NCBI GenBank assembly: GCA_000153445.1
Contig: CH672396.1
Location: 405,668-469,667, forward strand
Length of the DNA: 64,000 nucleotides
Reading direction: 5' to 3'
DNA from: a gamma proteobacterium HTCC2207
GTDB taxonomy: Bacteria; Pseudomonadota; Gammaproteobacteria; Pseudomonadales; Porticoccaceae
This document shows positions 1 to 7,641 of the stretch, piece after piece. Below the pieces are notes generated by a model that ran no database searches, had not been told where the DNA came from, and saw only the letters and a program-made list of their open reading frames with translations. The first letter of the stretch is position 1. Each line of letters opens with the position of its first letter. Made by a program: the position numbers and the translations under genes.

Positions 1-72
1 ACCAGGGTTTTAAATCTTAAGTTTAGCTCGCGCAGCGGGCCTATTTGTTACAAGCTATTTATTACAAGCAGT

Positions 73-558
73 CTAATCCGCGCAGCGGAAGCTGTAGTGC
101 AAATAGTAATCCCCTTCCCGCCGTCCGTCAGCTTCAGTCCACTGTGATTCTACCGCCCACCCCTTGGCACAGTAATGGGCCATCTCAATATGCAGGCGCT
201 GGATGGCAATAGTCACCGACTCCTCAAACTTTGCGTTGGGTCGCAGGGAATAGCTCTGTCGAGCGGCAAAGGATTTCCCTGAGCTGTGATTCATTGAGCC
301 CGGCGCGGCGACCGGTCGCTCGGCCATGCCAGAGATAGGGTTAACAGTGCCATCACCGTAGAGCTCTGTGGTTGCAGCACTGACCGATTTTTTGGTGCTT
401 TGCTTAGCTTTTGACTGTTTCTCGCAGTCAATAATTCGGTCCATAAAATTCGGTGAGTCGGCGTCATCTGTATCAAAGTCGCAGGCGCCAAATACATTGG
501 CACACAGCAGTAAGCTGGTTGCGCAGATAAGTTTGGCAGTGCTTATAGTGATGCTCAT
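73..558 (-). CDS. Small secreted protein of unknown function
   Basis: A 161-residue protein that I do not recognise. The first ~24 residues form a signal peptide (hydrophobic run ending LLLCANVFGA, then CDFDTDD), so it is probably exported; the Cys at the cut is not in a clear lipobox. The middle is low complexity, rich in Ser, Thr and Lys. The C-terminal half (residues ~100-161) looks folded, with two Cys that could pair (one in HYCAKGW, one in SFRCAD). It lies downstream of the porin on the same strand, separated by a terminator-like hairpin, so it is probably its own unit. The ribosome site before the ATG is weak. Function unknown. Confidence 0.6.
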   Translation of the reverse strand: MSITISTAKLICATSLLLCANVFGACDFDTDDADSPNFMDRIIDCEKQSKAKQSTKKSVSAATTELYGDGTVNPISGMAERPVAAPGSMNHSSGKSFAARQSYSLRPNAKFEESVTIAIQRLHIEMAHYCAKGWAVESQWTEADGRREGDYYLHYSFRCAD

Positions 559-638
559 TTCGATAGTCTCAGTGAGTAAATTAATCGAACAGGCATTTTA
601 GCCCGAGTTGGTTGCTTTAGTTAGCTTTCGTTAACTGT

Positions 639-673
639 AAAAAAAGGTGAATCCCCGAAGAGATCCACCTTTT
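639..673 (-). terminator. Rho-independent terminator after the porin gene
   Basis: On the minus strand an arm ending in CACC pairs with GGTG across a short loop and is followed by a run of seven T (seen as A on the + strand at 639-645). The stem has one mismatch. It sits 30 bases after the porin stop, as expected for that gene. Confidence 0.7.
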
Positions 674-702
674 AATCTGGCTTTTAGCTTTCCCAGTGGT
701 AC

Positions 703-1674
703 TTAGAACTTATGTTCCATACCCAATCCATAGGCAGTGGCTTCACTGTCGGCTTCACCCACTGAAGAGTCAGTGTTGTCAGTGTAAAACACATAGAGCT
801 TCGTGCCTTTGGCCAGCTTGTAATCAGCACCCAGTGAAAGTGAGTCTTCTTTATCGCCGTCTGCATCATCTTCGATTGAACCGTACTGAGCTTTCAACGT
901 GGTTTTCTTGTTGAGCTTGTAGGCAGCGCTAACAAAGTATCCAGACTCATCCTTGGTGCCCAGGTTGTCTTCGTTCTGCTGGTACATAACCCCAAGCTTT
1001 AGAGCATCGAGTTTGTACTGAGCAACAATGCGCAAAAGATCTTGGCTATCCACATCTTGGTCGCCGGCAACAGCTACATAGAGATTGTCTTTGCTGTAGC
1101 TAACAGAGTAAGAAATGCCGTCGGTCAGGCCAGTGTCGTCATTGCCATCGCCGTCAACATCTGCGCCTTCGCCCGGTATCATGGCAACAGTAGTGGCGAA
1201 GCCATTGATATTGGGAGAGGTGTAGGCAATGATATTAGAAACACGGTTCTCGCCTTCAAAGGTATGCTTGATATCACCTTCTAGGTCATTGAACAGATCA
1301 ATTTTATTCTGTGCCAGCTTGGTCGGTGTGTCGTGCTTACCTGCCCATACAGTACCAAAGCCACCTCTGATGCCAGCCATAATGTTGCGCTGGGTAAAGG
1401 TCTGACCATTTTTTGCATCACCATCATCTACCGCAATCTCGAACTCTGCTTTGTATACAGCATAAAGTCCGTCGGCAATCTCAGTCTTACCTTTAACACC
1501 GAGGCGCGATGCATTGCTGTTGAGTTTCCATTGGTCAGTCGAACCATTGTCGGTATTCACTACCGAGATATTCACTTTACCGTATATCGTGCTGTCGATT
1601 GGGCCGTCGGCGAAGCCATAGGAGGCCAAGCTTAAGGTAGAGGCCACTGCGGCAGAAAGAAGTACCTTGTTCAT
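703..1674 (-). CDS. General (Gram-negative) outer-membrane porin, probably Pho-regulated
   Basis: A 323-residue trimeric-porin-family protein (porin_4/OmpC-like type of beta- and gammaproteobacteria). It has a signal peptide (MNKVLLSAAVASTLSLASYGFA, cut before DGPI), an N-terminal strand of the type TIYGKVNISV, the porin pattern NASRLGVKG, and it ends in aromatic HKF as outer-membrane barrels do. Acidic Asp/Gly loops lie at ~160-185 and ~270-310. It would let small solutes cross the outer membrane. Two inverted Pho boxes lie 62-111 bases upstream of its start, in the region shared with the divergent pst genes. This suggests induction by phosphate starvation and a role in phosphate entry, as for PhoE in enterics. 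The phosphate role is inference; the porin family is clear. Confidence 0.88.
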   Translation of the reverse strand: MNKVLLSAAVASTLSLASYGFADGPIDSTIYGKVNISVVNTDNGSTDQWKLNSNASRLGVKGKTEIADGLYAVYKAEFEIAVDDGDAKNGQTFTQRNIMAGIRGGFGTVWAGKHDTPTKLAQNKIDLFNDLEGDIKHTFEGENRVSNIIAYTSPNINGFATTVAMIPGEGADVDGDGNDDTGLTDGISYSVSYSKDNLYVAVAGDQDVDSQDLLRIVAQYKLDALKLGVMYQQNEDNLGTKDESGYFVSAAYKLNKKTTLKAQYGSIEDDADGDKEDSLSLGADYKLAKGTKLYVFYTDNTDSSVGEADSEATAYGLGMEHKF

Positions 1675-1735
1675 ACAAAATCCCCAAAAAATTAAATTAC
1701 TACTCAGTTAAGAAGCTAACCATTCAGCTGCTTTG

Positions 1736-1752
1736 TGACAGCAGGGTGACAA
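1736..1752 (-). promoter_or_regulatory. Pho box facing the porin gene (distal to pstS)
   Basis: TGACAGCAGGGTGACAA read on + is the reverse complement of a PhoB-type box: two TGACA half sites at an 11-base period. One central triplet deviates from the AT-rich spacer. Confidence 0.55.
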
Positions 1753-1767
1753 CTCTATGTCTAAAAT

Positions 1768-1785
1768 ATGACATTATTGTGACAG
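1768..1785 (-). promoter_or_regulatory. Second Pho box facing the porin gene
   Basis: ATGACATTATTGTGACAG on + is a good reverse-strand PhoB site, with TGACA half sites 11 bases apart and an AT-rich spacer. With the box at 1736-1752 it makes a pair upstream of the porin. Confidence 0.7.
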
Positions 1786-1831
1786 TCATAAAATAGACAT
1801 AAAAACTTCATAAATCGCCTCTTAGGCACTT

Positions 1832-1849
1832 TTGTCATATTTCTGTCAC
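1832..1849 (+). promoter_or_regulatory. Pho box for the pst operon
   Basis: TTGTCATATTTCTGTCAC matches the known Pho box (CTGTCATA-N3-CTGTCAC type) with a single change at the first base. It lies 79 bases before the chosen pstS start and on its strand. Confidence 0.85.
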
Positions 1850-1927
1850 ATAAACTCAATAGTCTAGCCGGGCAAGCAAAAATTGATTAACTAGCAGCAC
1901 AGCCTGTGCTCTATTGTGGAGAGAAAT

Positions 1928-2986
1928 ATGAACAAGCGTACTAATCTTTTCGCCATATTATTGGCAGCAGCATCAGTGGCAGCAGCATCTTCTGCCCTAG
2001 CTCGAGACAGCATCGAAGTTGTAGGTTCTTCTACTGTCTATCCTTTTTCTACCGTGGTCGCTGAGCGCTACGGCCGATCCAGTGGTAAGCCTACTCCAAA
2101 GATTGAGTCCACAGGTTCTGGTGGTGGTATGAAATTGTTTTGTTCTGGTGTTGGTACTAACTACCCAGATATCACTAACTCTTCGCGTCGTATGAAAGCC
2201 TCTGAGTTTAAAAAGTGCCAGACCAATGGCGTAAAAGACGTTATCGAAGTCCATATTGGCTATGACGGCATTGTTATTGCTAACTCGATAAAGGTTGCGC
2301 CTATGAAGCTGACGCGCAAGGATATCTTTTTGGCACTGGCTGCCAAGGTACCGGGCGCTGTTGATGGCGAGTTGATCGAGAATCCATACAAAACCTGGAA
2401 GGATGTTAATCCGGCACTACCTGCCACCGCTATAGAAGTTATGGGTCCCCCGCCTACTTCTGGCACTCGCGATGCATTTGCCGAGTTGGGTCTGGAAGGC
2501 GGCTGTAAGAAAATCGATTGGATTAACGCGCTAAAGAAAACCGATAAACATGCCTTTAAAGAAGTGTGTCATACGATTCGTGAAGATGGCGTCTATATTG
2601 AAGCCGGTGAAAATGACAATCTGATCGTGCAAAAGCTTGAGGCTAACCCAGCCGCGCTGGGCGTGTTCGGCTTTAGCTTCCTCGATCAGAACGCTGACAA
2701 AGTTCAGGGGTCACTTATTGAGTCTGTAGAGCCAACCTTCGAGTCTATTGCCGACAAGTCTTACCCAATTTCACGTCCATTGTACTTCTATGTGAAGAAA
2801 GCCCACGTCGGTGTTGTGCCTGGTATACAAGGTTATCTGAACGAGTTCACTAGTGAAAAAGCTTGGGGTGAAGAGGGTTATCTTGCGGAGAAAGGCATGA
2901 TTCCATTGCCTATCAAAGAACGCCGAGCAATGGCCGAAAACACCCGAGGTCTGGTGCCTATGACTGGCAAAGAAGGATTGAAATAA
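1928..2986 (+). CDS. pstS: Phosphate ABC transporter, periplasmic binding protein
   Basis: The 352-residue periplasmic phosphate-binding protein of the PstSCAB transporter. A signal peptide (MNKRTNLFAILLAAASVAAASSALA) is followed by RDSIEVVGSSTVYPF. The GSSTV segment and SGTRDAF, near residue ~170, are phosphate-contacting stretches of the family. An in-frame GTG exists at 1916, but GGAGAG ends 5 bases before the ATG at 1928 and the signal peptide begins there, so 1928 is the likely start. It is first in the Pho-box-controlled pst operon and is followed by an intergenic hairpin that may keep its level above that of the membrane subunits. It belongs to the longer PstS form common in marine proteobacteria. 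Confidence 0.95.
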   Translation: MNKRTNLFAILLAAASVAAASSALARDSIEVVGSSTVYPFSTVVAERYGRSSGKPTPKIESTGSGGGMKLFCSGVGTNYPDITNSSRRMKASEFKKCQTNGVKDVIEVHIGYDGIVIANSIKVAPMKLTRKDIFLALAAKVPGAVDGELIENPYKTWKDVNPALPATAIEVMGPPPTSGTRDAFAELGLEGGCKKIDWINALKKTDKHAFKEVCHTIREDGVYIEAGENDNLIVQKLEANPAALGVFGFSFLDQNADKVQGSLIESVEPTFESIADKSYPISRPLYFYVKKAHVGVVPGIQGYLNEFTSEKAWGEEGYLAEKGMIPLPIKERRAMAENTRGLVPMTGKEGLK

Positions 2987-3009
2987 GTCCCAGAAGTTGT
3001 CACAGTACG

Positions 3010-3039
3010 GCCCGGCCAATTAGGCTGGGCTGTTTTTTT
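3010..3039 (+). terminator. Hairpin with T-tract between pstS and pstC (partial terminator)
   Basis: GCCCGGCC (3010-3017) pairs with GGCTGGGC (3023-3030) across AATTA, then TG and seven T. It lies inside the pst operon, so it probably acts as an attenuator that makes pstS mRNA more abundant than pstCAB. Confidence 0.75.
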
Positions 3040-3063
3040 ATCTGACGAGATTGTGCCAGTAAT

Positions 3064-4452
3064 ATGCAAGCGACAAATATTCTTATATTGATACTCGGGT
3101 TAGGTCTCTTTGCCTTTTACCTGGGTCGTGGCCGTTCATTGGCCCTAGCCAAACCCCTGGGCGGAATCCGCCATATTCATTCGCTGCCATCTTATTATGG
3201 CGCCCATGTGGCTCTCTGGTGCGCATTGCCGTCACTGCTGCTGCTCGGCCTGTGGATGATCTTTGATGGTCCATTGATTAACAGTATTGTACTTAAGTCT
3301 CTGGCAGCCGGAGGCATGGTGGTAGAGAGCAGCGGCGAAAGTTTGCTGATGAATAAGATCACCAATCTTGCTCAGGGCGTATTGCCGCGCAAAAGTGCAG
3401 ATCCCGAACTGGTTGCTGCCGCCGACCTAATGCTCCGACTTGAAGTGATATCGCGCTGGTCTTTAACCGCGCTGATGATGACCCTGTCGCTGATTGGATT
3501 TGGCTGGAGTTGGTCGCGTATTTCCTCAAGTTTTCGGGCTCGCCCCCGGGTTGAAAAGGTTATGGAGAAACTGCTCCTGGCCTGTGCCTGTGTGGCCATT
3601 TTTACCACTCTGGGGATTGTTCTTTCAGTACTGTTTGAATCTATTCAATTCTTTAGATCCGTGCCCATAGATGACTTTGTTTTCGGCCTTGATTGGAGCC
3701 CGCAAACGGCGATCCGTGAAGACCAGGTGGGTTCCTCCGGCAGCTTTGGTGCGGTGCCACTATTTGTCGGTACTCTTTTGATCTCAGCCGTGGCCATGTG
3801 TATAGCTGTACCGGTTGGCCTGATGTCGGCAATCTATCTTGCCGAATACGCCAGCCAGTCGGTGCGCGGTTTTGCCAAGCCGGCGCTGGAAGTACTCGCA
3901 GGTATTCCAACCGTGGTTTACGGTTTCTTTGCCGCTCTCACTGTGGCCCCATTTTTACGTGACCTTGGTGCTAGCTTTGGCCTTTCTGTCTCCTCTGAAA
4001 GTGCGCTGGCCGCTGGCGGTGTGATGGGGGTGATGATTATTCCCTTTATCTCTTCCCTGGCCGACGACGTAATTACTGCCGTGCCCCAGTCCATGCGTGA
4101 TGGTTCGCTGGCGATGGGCGCAACCAAATCTGAAACCGTGCGCAATGTGATTATTCCCGCCGCACTGCCGGGTATTGTCGGCGGCATTATGCTCGCCGTA
4201 TCTCGCGCTATTGGTGAAACCATGATTGTAGTGATGGCCGCCGGTATGGCTGCCAAGCTGACTGCCAACCCTCTGGACTCAGTGACTACAGTCACAGTGC
4301 AGATCGTCACCCTGCTAACCGGCGATCAGGAATTTGATAGCCCCAAGACATTGGCCGCCTTTGCCCTGGGTTTGATGCTGTTTGTGGTCACCTTAATGCT
4401 AAATATCTTTGCCCTACAGATTGTTAAGAAATATCGAGAGCAATATGAATAA
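3064..4452 (+). CDS. pstC: Phosphate ABC transporter permease PstC, long form
   Basis: A 462-residue inner-membrane permease, longer than the ~300-320 residues of the E. coli type. The last ~230 residues hold the binding-protein-dependent permease domain: the EAA loop region (AMGATKSETVRNVIIPAALPGI) that contacts the PstB ATPase, and AGIPTVVYGFFA, a typical PstC segment. The N-terminal ~220 residues add further membrane helices (near 5-20, 45-65, 130-150 and 175-195) separated by soluble loops. The gene overlaps pstA by 8 bases, so translation is probably coupled. Function follows from family and context; the role of the extra N-terminal part is unknown. Confidence 0.93.
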   Translation: MQATNILILILGLGLFAFYLGRGRSLALAKPLGGIRHIHSLPSYYGAHVALWCALPSLLLLGLWMIFDGPLINSIVLKSLAAGGMVVESSGESLLMNKITNLAQGVLPRKSADPELVAAADLMLRLEVISRWSLTALMMTLSLIGFGWSWSRISSSFRARPRVEKVMEKLLLACACVAIFTTLGIVLSVLFESIQFFRSVPIDDFVFGLDWSPQTAIREDQVGSSGSFGAVPLFVGTLLISAVAMCIAVPVGLMSAIYLAEYASQSVRGFAKPALEVLAGIPTVVYGFFAALTVAPFLRDLGASFGLSVSSESALAAGGVMGVMIIPFISSLADDVITAVPQSMRDGSLAMGATKSETVRNVIIPAALPGIVGGIMLAVSRAIGETMIVVMAAGMAAKLTANPLDSVTTVTVQIVTLLTGDQEFDSPKTLAAFALGLMLFVVTLMLNIFALQIVKKYREQYE

Positions 4453-5737
4453 GCCAGTAAATACGCCTGTAAACAATCTAGAAAAAATCAGAAAGTCCCT
4501 CAGCCGACGCAATCGTTCAGAGCGGCTTTTCCGCTGGTATGGCCGTCTCGCCATCTTTATTGGTCTGGCCGCTGTCACCGTATTGTTTACCGATATTGTC
4601 AGCAAAGGTCACGGCGCCTTCCGCATTGCTTATCTGCAATTGGAAGTGGGATACGATCAGGATTTGATTGGCGTGGATAACCTGACTGACCCAGAGCAGC
4701 TTATTTTGGGCAACTGGCAGGCGGTTCCCAAGCAGGCGCTGCGTCAGCAGTTTCCGGATGTAGCCGGGCGCAGTGATAAGCGCAAACTCTATGGCCTAGT
4801 GAGTAACGGATCCGGCTTTGATCTAAAAGACCGGCTGCTCGCTAACCCATTGTTATTGGGTACTCGTGAAACCGTCTGGGTACTGGCCGATGACGATATA
4901 GACACCTACTACAAGTCCTGGCTCGATGGCGAACCCTATGCCGCGCGACTCTCTGACAAGCAGGTGAAGTGGATTGGCGAACTCCACGATCAGGGCAAGA
5001 TTCGGCTGCAATTTAACAGTAACCTATTTACCCGGGGTGACTCGCGAGAGCCAGAACAGGCGGGTATTCGCGGTGCTGTCATGGGATCTCTATTTACTTT
5101 ATTACTGACTCTGATGCTGTCTTTCCCTGTTGGTGTAGCAGCGGCAATCTATCTTGAAGAGTTCGCGCCGAAAAATGGTTGGACTGATTTCATCGAAGTG
5201 AACATTAACAATCTAGCCGCGGTGCCATCAATTATTTTTGGTCTGCTGGGTCTGGCGATCTTTATTAACTTTTTCCATGTGCCGCGATCGGTTCCCATAG
5301 TCGGTGGTCTGGTGCTGACCCTGATGACTTTACCAACGATTATTATTACCAGCCGCGCGGCGATTAAATCAGTGCCGCCGTCGATACGCGAAGCGGCTCT
5401 GGGTATGGGCGCATCAAAATATCAGATGGTTATGCACCATGTGCTGCCCCTGGCCTTACCCGGCATGTTAACCGGTGCGATTATCGGTATGGCTCAGGCG
5501 CTGGGTGAATCGGCGCCACTGCTAATGATCGGCATGGTCGCCTTTATTGTCGATATTCCCGCTGGCTTTAATGATCCGGCAACGGTTCTGCCAGTGCAGA
5601 TCTTTCTTTGGGCTGACAGTCCAGAGCGCGCCTTTATCGAAAAAACCTCCGCTGCCATTATGGTGCTGCTGAGCTTTTTAATTGTTATGAATACATCCGC
5701 CGTGTGGGTGCGCAAGCGCCTCGAACGTCGCTGGTAG
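4445..5737 (+). CDS. pstA: Phosphate ABC transporter permease PstA, long form
   Basis: The partner permease of PstC, about 430 residues. The C-terminal ~220 residues carry the permease domain, with NNLAAVPSIIFGLLGLA and the EAA loop AALGMGASKYQMVMHHVLPLALPG. An inserted soluble domain (about residues 45-195) follows the first membrane helix. It resembles the extra N-terminal domain known from many proteobacterial PstA proteins and should lie in the periplasm. The longer reading from 4409 would add 12 residues, but the ATG at 4445, which overlaps the pstC stop by 8 bases (ATGAATAA), is the more natural start. Confidence 0.93.
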   Translation: MNKPVNTPVNNLEKIRKSLSRRNRSERLFRWYGRLAIFIGLAAVTVLFTDIVSKGHGAFRIAYLQLEVGYDQDLIGVDNLTDPEQLILGNWQAVPKQALRQQFPDVAGRSDKRKLYGLVSNGSGFDLKDRLLANPLLLGTRETVWVLADDDIDTYYKSWLDGEPYAARLSDKQVKWIGELHDQGKIRLQFNSNLFTRGDSREPEQAGIRGAVMGSLFTLLLTLMLSFPVGVAAAIYLEEFAPKNGWTDFIEVNINNLAAVPSIIFGLLGLAIFINFFHVPRSVPIVGGLVLTLMTLPTIIITSRAAIKSVPPSIREAALGMGASKYQMVMHHVLPLALPGMLTGAIIGMAQALGESAPLLMIGMVAFIVDIPAGFNDPATVLPVQIFLWADSPERAFIEKTSAAIMVLLSFLIVMNTSAVWVRKRLERRW

Positions 5738-5749
5738 AAAGGAAAAACT

Positions 5750-6604
5750 ATGAATGCAACTGACCCTGCAATGGGCGCCAAGGCCGAAGTAAAACAGAAT
5801 CTTGAAGTGGCGGATAATCAGGTCACCGTGGGCAGCTGTTTTACCGATGCGCCAAAGATGACCATGCGCAACGTCAACGTCTTTTACGATGACAAGCAGG
5901 CGATTCACAATGTCAGTGTCGATATTGCCAAGAATGAAGTGATTGCAATGATTGGTCCATCGGGCTGCGGCAAGTCGACTTTTTTGCGCTCGCTTAATCG
6001 TATGAACGATACGGTTGAAAGCTGCCGAGTCGAAGGTGAAATTTGCATGGATGGTGAAAACCTCTATGCCCCCAAGCTGGATGTTGTGGAGTTGCGCGCC
6101 CGAGTAGGAATGGTTTTTCAAAAGCCTAACCCCTTTCCAAAGTCGATCTATGACAATGTCGCCTACGGCCCCAAGATTCACGGTTTGGCCGATACTAGAG
6201 TTGACCTCGACGAGATCGTTGAAAACAGCCTGCGCAAAGCCAGTCTGTGGGAAGAAGTAAAAGAGCGGTTGCATCAGTCGGGCACCGGTTTATCCGGCGG
6301 TCAGCAACAGCGACTCTGTATTGCTAGAGCCATTGCTGTGAGTCCCGAAGTGATTTTGATGGATGAGCCTTGCTCAGCACTGGATCCTATTGCCACGGCA
6401 AAAATTGAGGAACTGATCGAAGAGCTGAGCCAAAACTTTACCATTGCCATTGTGACGCACTCCATGCAGCAGGCAGCTCGGGTTTCACATCGCACGGCTT
6501 ACTTTCACTTAGGCCGCTTGATTGAAGTGAATCCCACAGAGCAGGTCTTTACCATGCCAGAGCATGAGCTCACAGAAGCCTACATCACCGGTCGCTTTGG
6601 TTAA
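5750..6604 (+). CDS. pstB: Phosphate ABC transporter ATPase
   Basis: The 284-residue ATP-binding subunit that powers phosphate import. Visible motifs are Walker [10 protein letters not shown], the Q-loop segment [14 protein letters not shown] typical of PstB, the signature LSGGQQQR, Walker B VILMDEP followed by CSALDP, and the switch His in VTHSM. About 35 non-conserved residues precede the ATPase fold. AAAGGA lies 7 bases before the ATG. It follows pstA by 12 bases and precedes phoU, the standard order. Confidence 0.96.
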   Translation: MNATDPAMGAKAEVKQNLEVADNQVTVGSCFTDAPKMTMRNVNVFYDDKQAIHNVSVDIAKNEVIAMIGPSGCGKSTFLRSLNRMNDTVESCRVEGEICMDGENLYAPKLDVVELRARVGMVFQKPNPFPKSIYDNVAYGPKIHGLADTRVDLDEIVENSLRKASLWEEVKERLHQSGTGLSGGQQQRLCIARAIAVSPEVILMDEPCSALDPIATAKIEELIEELSQNFTIAIVTHSMQQAARVSHRTAYFHLGRLIEVNPTEQVFTMPEHELTEAYITGRFG

Positions 6605-6632
6605 GTGATTAAGTGTTTAAGTGATTGAGCGG
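6601..6632. repeat. 8-bp direct repeat between pstB and phoU
   Basis: TTAAGTGA occurs at 6601-6608, as TTAAGTGT at 6609-6616, again as TTAAGTGA at 6617-6624, and in decayed form at 6625-6632. The first copy covers the pstB stop codon. This looks like slipped-strand expansion; no function is evident. Confidence 0.7.
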
Positions 6633-6696
6633 GCCGAATTTAATCGGCTAAAAGCCATATTAGTTAGGTAGCCAAAGAGGCTAAGCGGAGAAGACA

Positions 6697-7380
6697 ATGG
6701 ACAAGATGACGTTCGAAAACCATTACATGAAGCAGTTCGATGAAGAGCTCGAAGAGATTCGCACTCGCCTGATGGAAATGGGTGGCAAGGTTGAGCAGCA
6801 GCTGCAAAATGCGATTCGCGCGATTGGCGAAGCCGACAGTAAGCTCGCCGAAGAAGTGATTAAAGAAGAACAGCTAGTCGATAATATGGAAGTTGATATA
6901 GACGAGGCCTGTATTCTTATTATTGCCCGCCGCCAGCCCGCGGCCAGCGACCTGCGCCTGGTAATGATGGTCACTAAAGCGGTCAATGATCTCGAGCGGA
7001 TCGGCGACGAAGCGAAAAAGATTGCCAACCATGCACTTATTCTTGCCAATGAGAGCGGCTCGTCAAAGGGTTACACCGAAGTCCGCCATCTTGGCCAGTC
7101 GGTTATCAGCATGCTCAGCAATGCTCTCGATGCCTTTGCGCGCTTTGATGTGGATGCGGCTATGCGCACTATTGAAGAAGATAAGCAGATCGATCAGGAG
7201 TACAAGACCGCCCTGCGTGAATTGGCGACTTATATGATGGAAGATCCTCGTAGCATTAGTCGAGTGATGAATGTTCTTTGGGTAGTTCGCTCTCTAGAGC
7301 GGATTGGCGATCACGCTAAAAATCTCTGTGAGCAGATTGTCTTTGTTGTAAAAGGTAAAGATATCCGCCATCAGAAGTAG
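6697..7380 (+). CDS. phoU: Phosphate signalling protein PhoU
   Basis: A 227-residue protein made of two three-helix PhoU repeats (about 15-105 and 120-210). The metal-binding family motif appears as DLERIGDEAKKIA and again as SLERIGDHAKNLCEQ. PhoU links the PstSCAB transporter to the PhoR kinase and keeps the Pho response off when phosphate is plentiful. GGAGAAG sits just before the ATG. It is last in the operon, followed by a strong terminator. phoB and phoR are not in the window. Confidence 0.96.
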   Translation: MDKMTFENHYMKQFDEELEEIRTRLMEMGGKVEQQLQNAIRAIGEADSKLAEEVIKEEQLVDNMEVDIDEACILIIARRQPAASDLRLVMMVTKAVNDLERIGDEAKKIANHALILANESGSSKGYTEVRHLGQSVISMLSNALDAFARFDVDAAMRTIEEDKQIDQEYKTALRELATYMMEDPRSISRVMNVLWVVRSLERIGDHAKNLCEQIVFVVKGKDIRHQK

Positions 7381-7412
7381 GGCGCTGTCACTCGCATTTT
7401 AATGAGTTCTTT

Positions 7413-7446
7413 AGCGGAAGTTTTGACTTCCGCTTTTTTTATTTTT
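7413..7446 (+). terminator. Terminator of the pst-phoU operon
   Basis: A perfect 9-bp stem, AGCGGAAGT / ACTTCCGCT, with a TTTG loop, followed by a T-rich run. Confidence 0.9.
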
Positions 7447-7540
7447 TCCTGCTGTTTTTTTAATCTCTTTGTCTAAGCTTTTTATTCAGGCCCTTCATCC
7501 GGGCTCTTCATTCAGATCCTTCATCTAGAGAAAGAGTCTG

Positions 7541-7580
7541 CTGTCATTAAACTGTCATTTAATATTCATTTAAACGTCAT
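7541..7580 (+). promoter_or_regulatory. Tandem Pho boxes upstream of the surface lipoprotein and receptor
   Basis: Four PhoB half sites at an exact 11-base period start at 7541, 7552, 7563 and 7574: CTGTCAT, CTGTCAT, TATTCAT, ACGTCAT, each separated by four A/T bases. The first pair, CTGTCATTAAACTGTCAT, is a near-perfect Pho box. The array ends 61 bases before the start codon at 7642 and points toward it. Confidence 0.88.
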
Positions 7581-7641
7581 CAAGCACTGTTAAATTTTCT
7601 CCCGATCTAAATCTTAATACAAAATTTTTCGGGAGTTTCCA

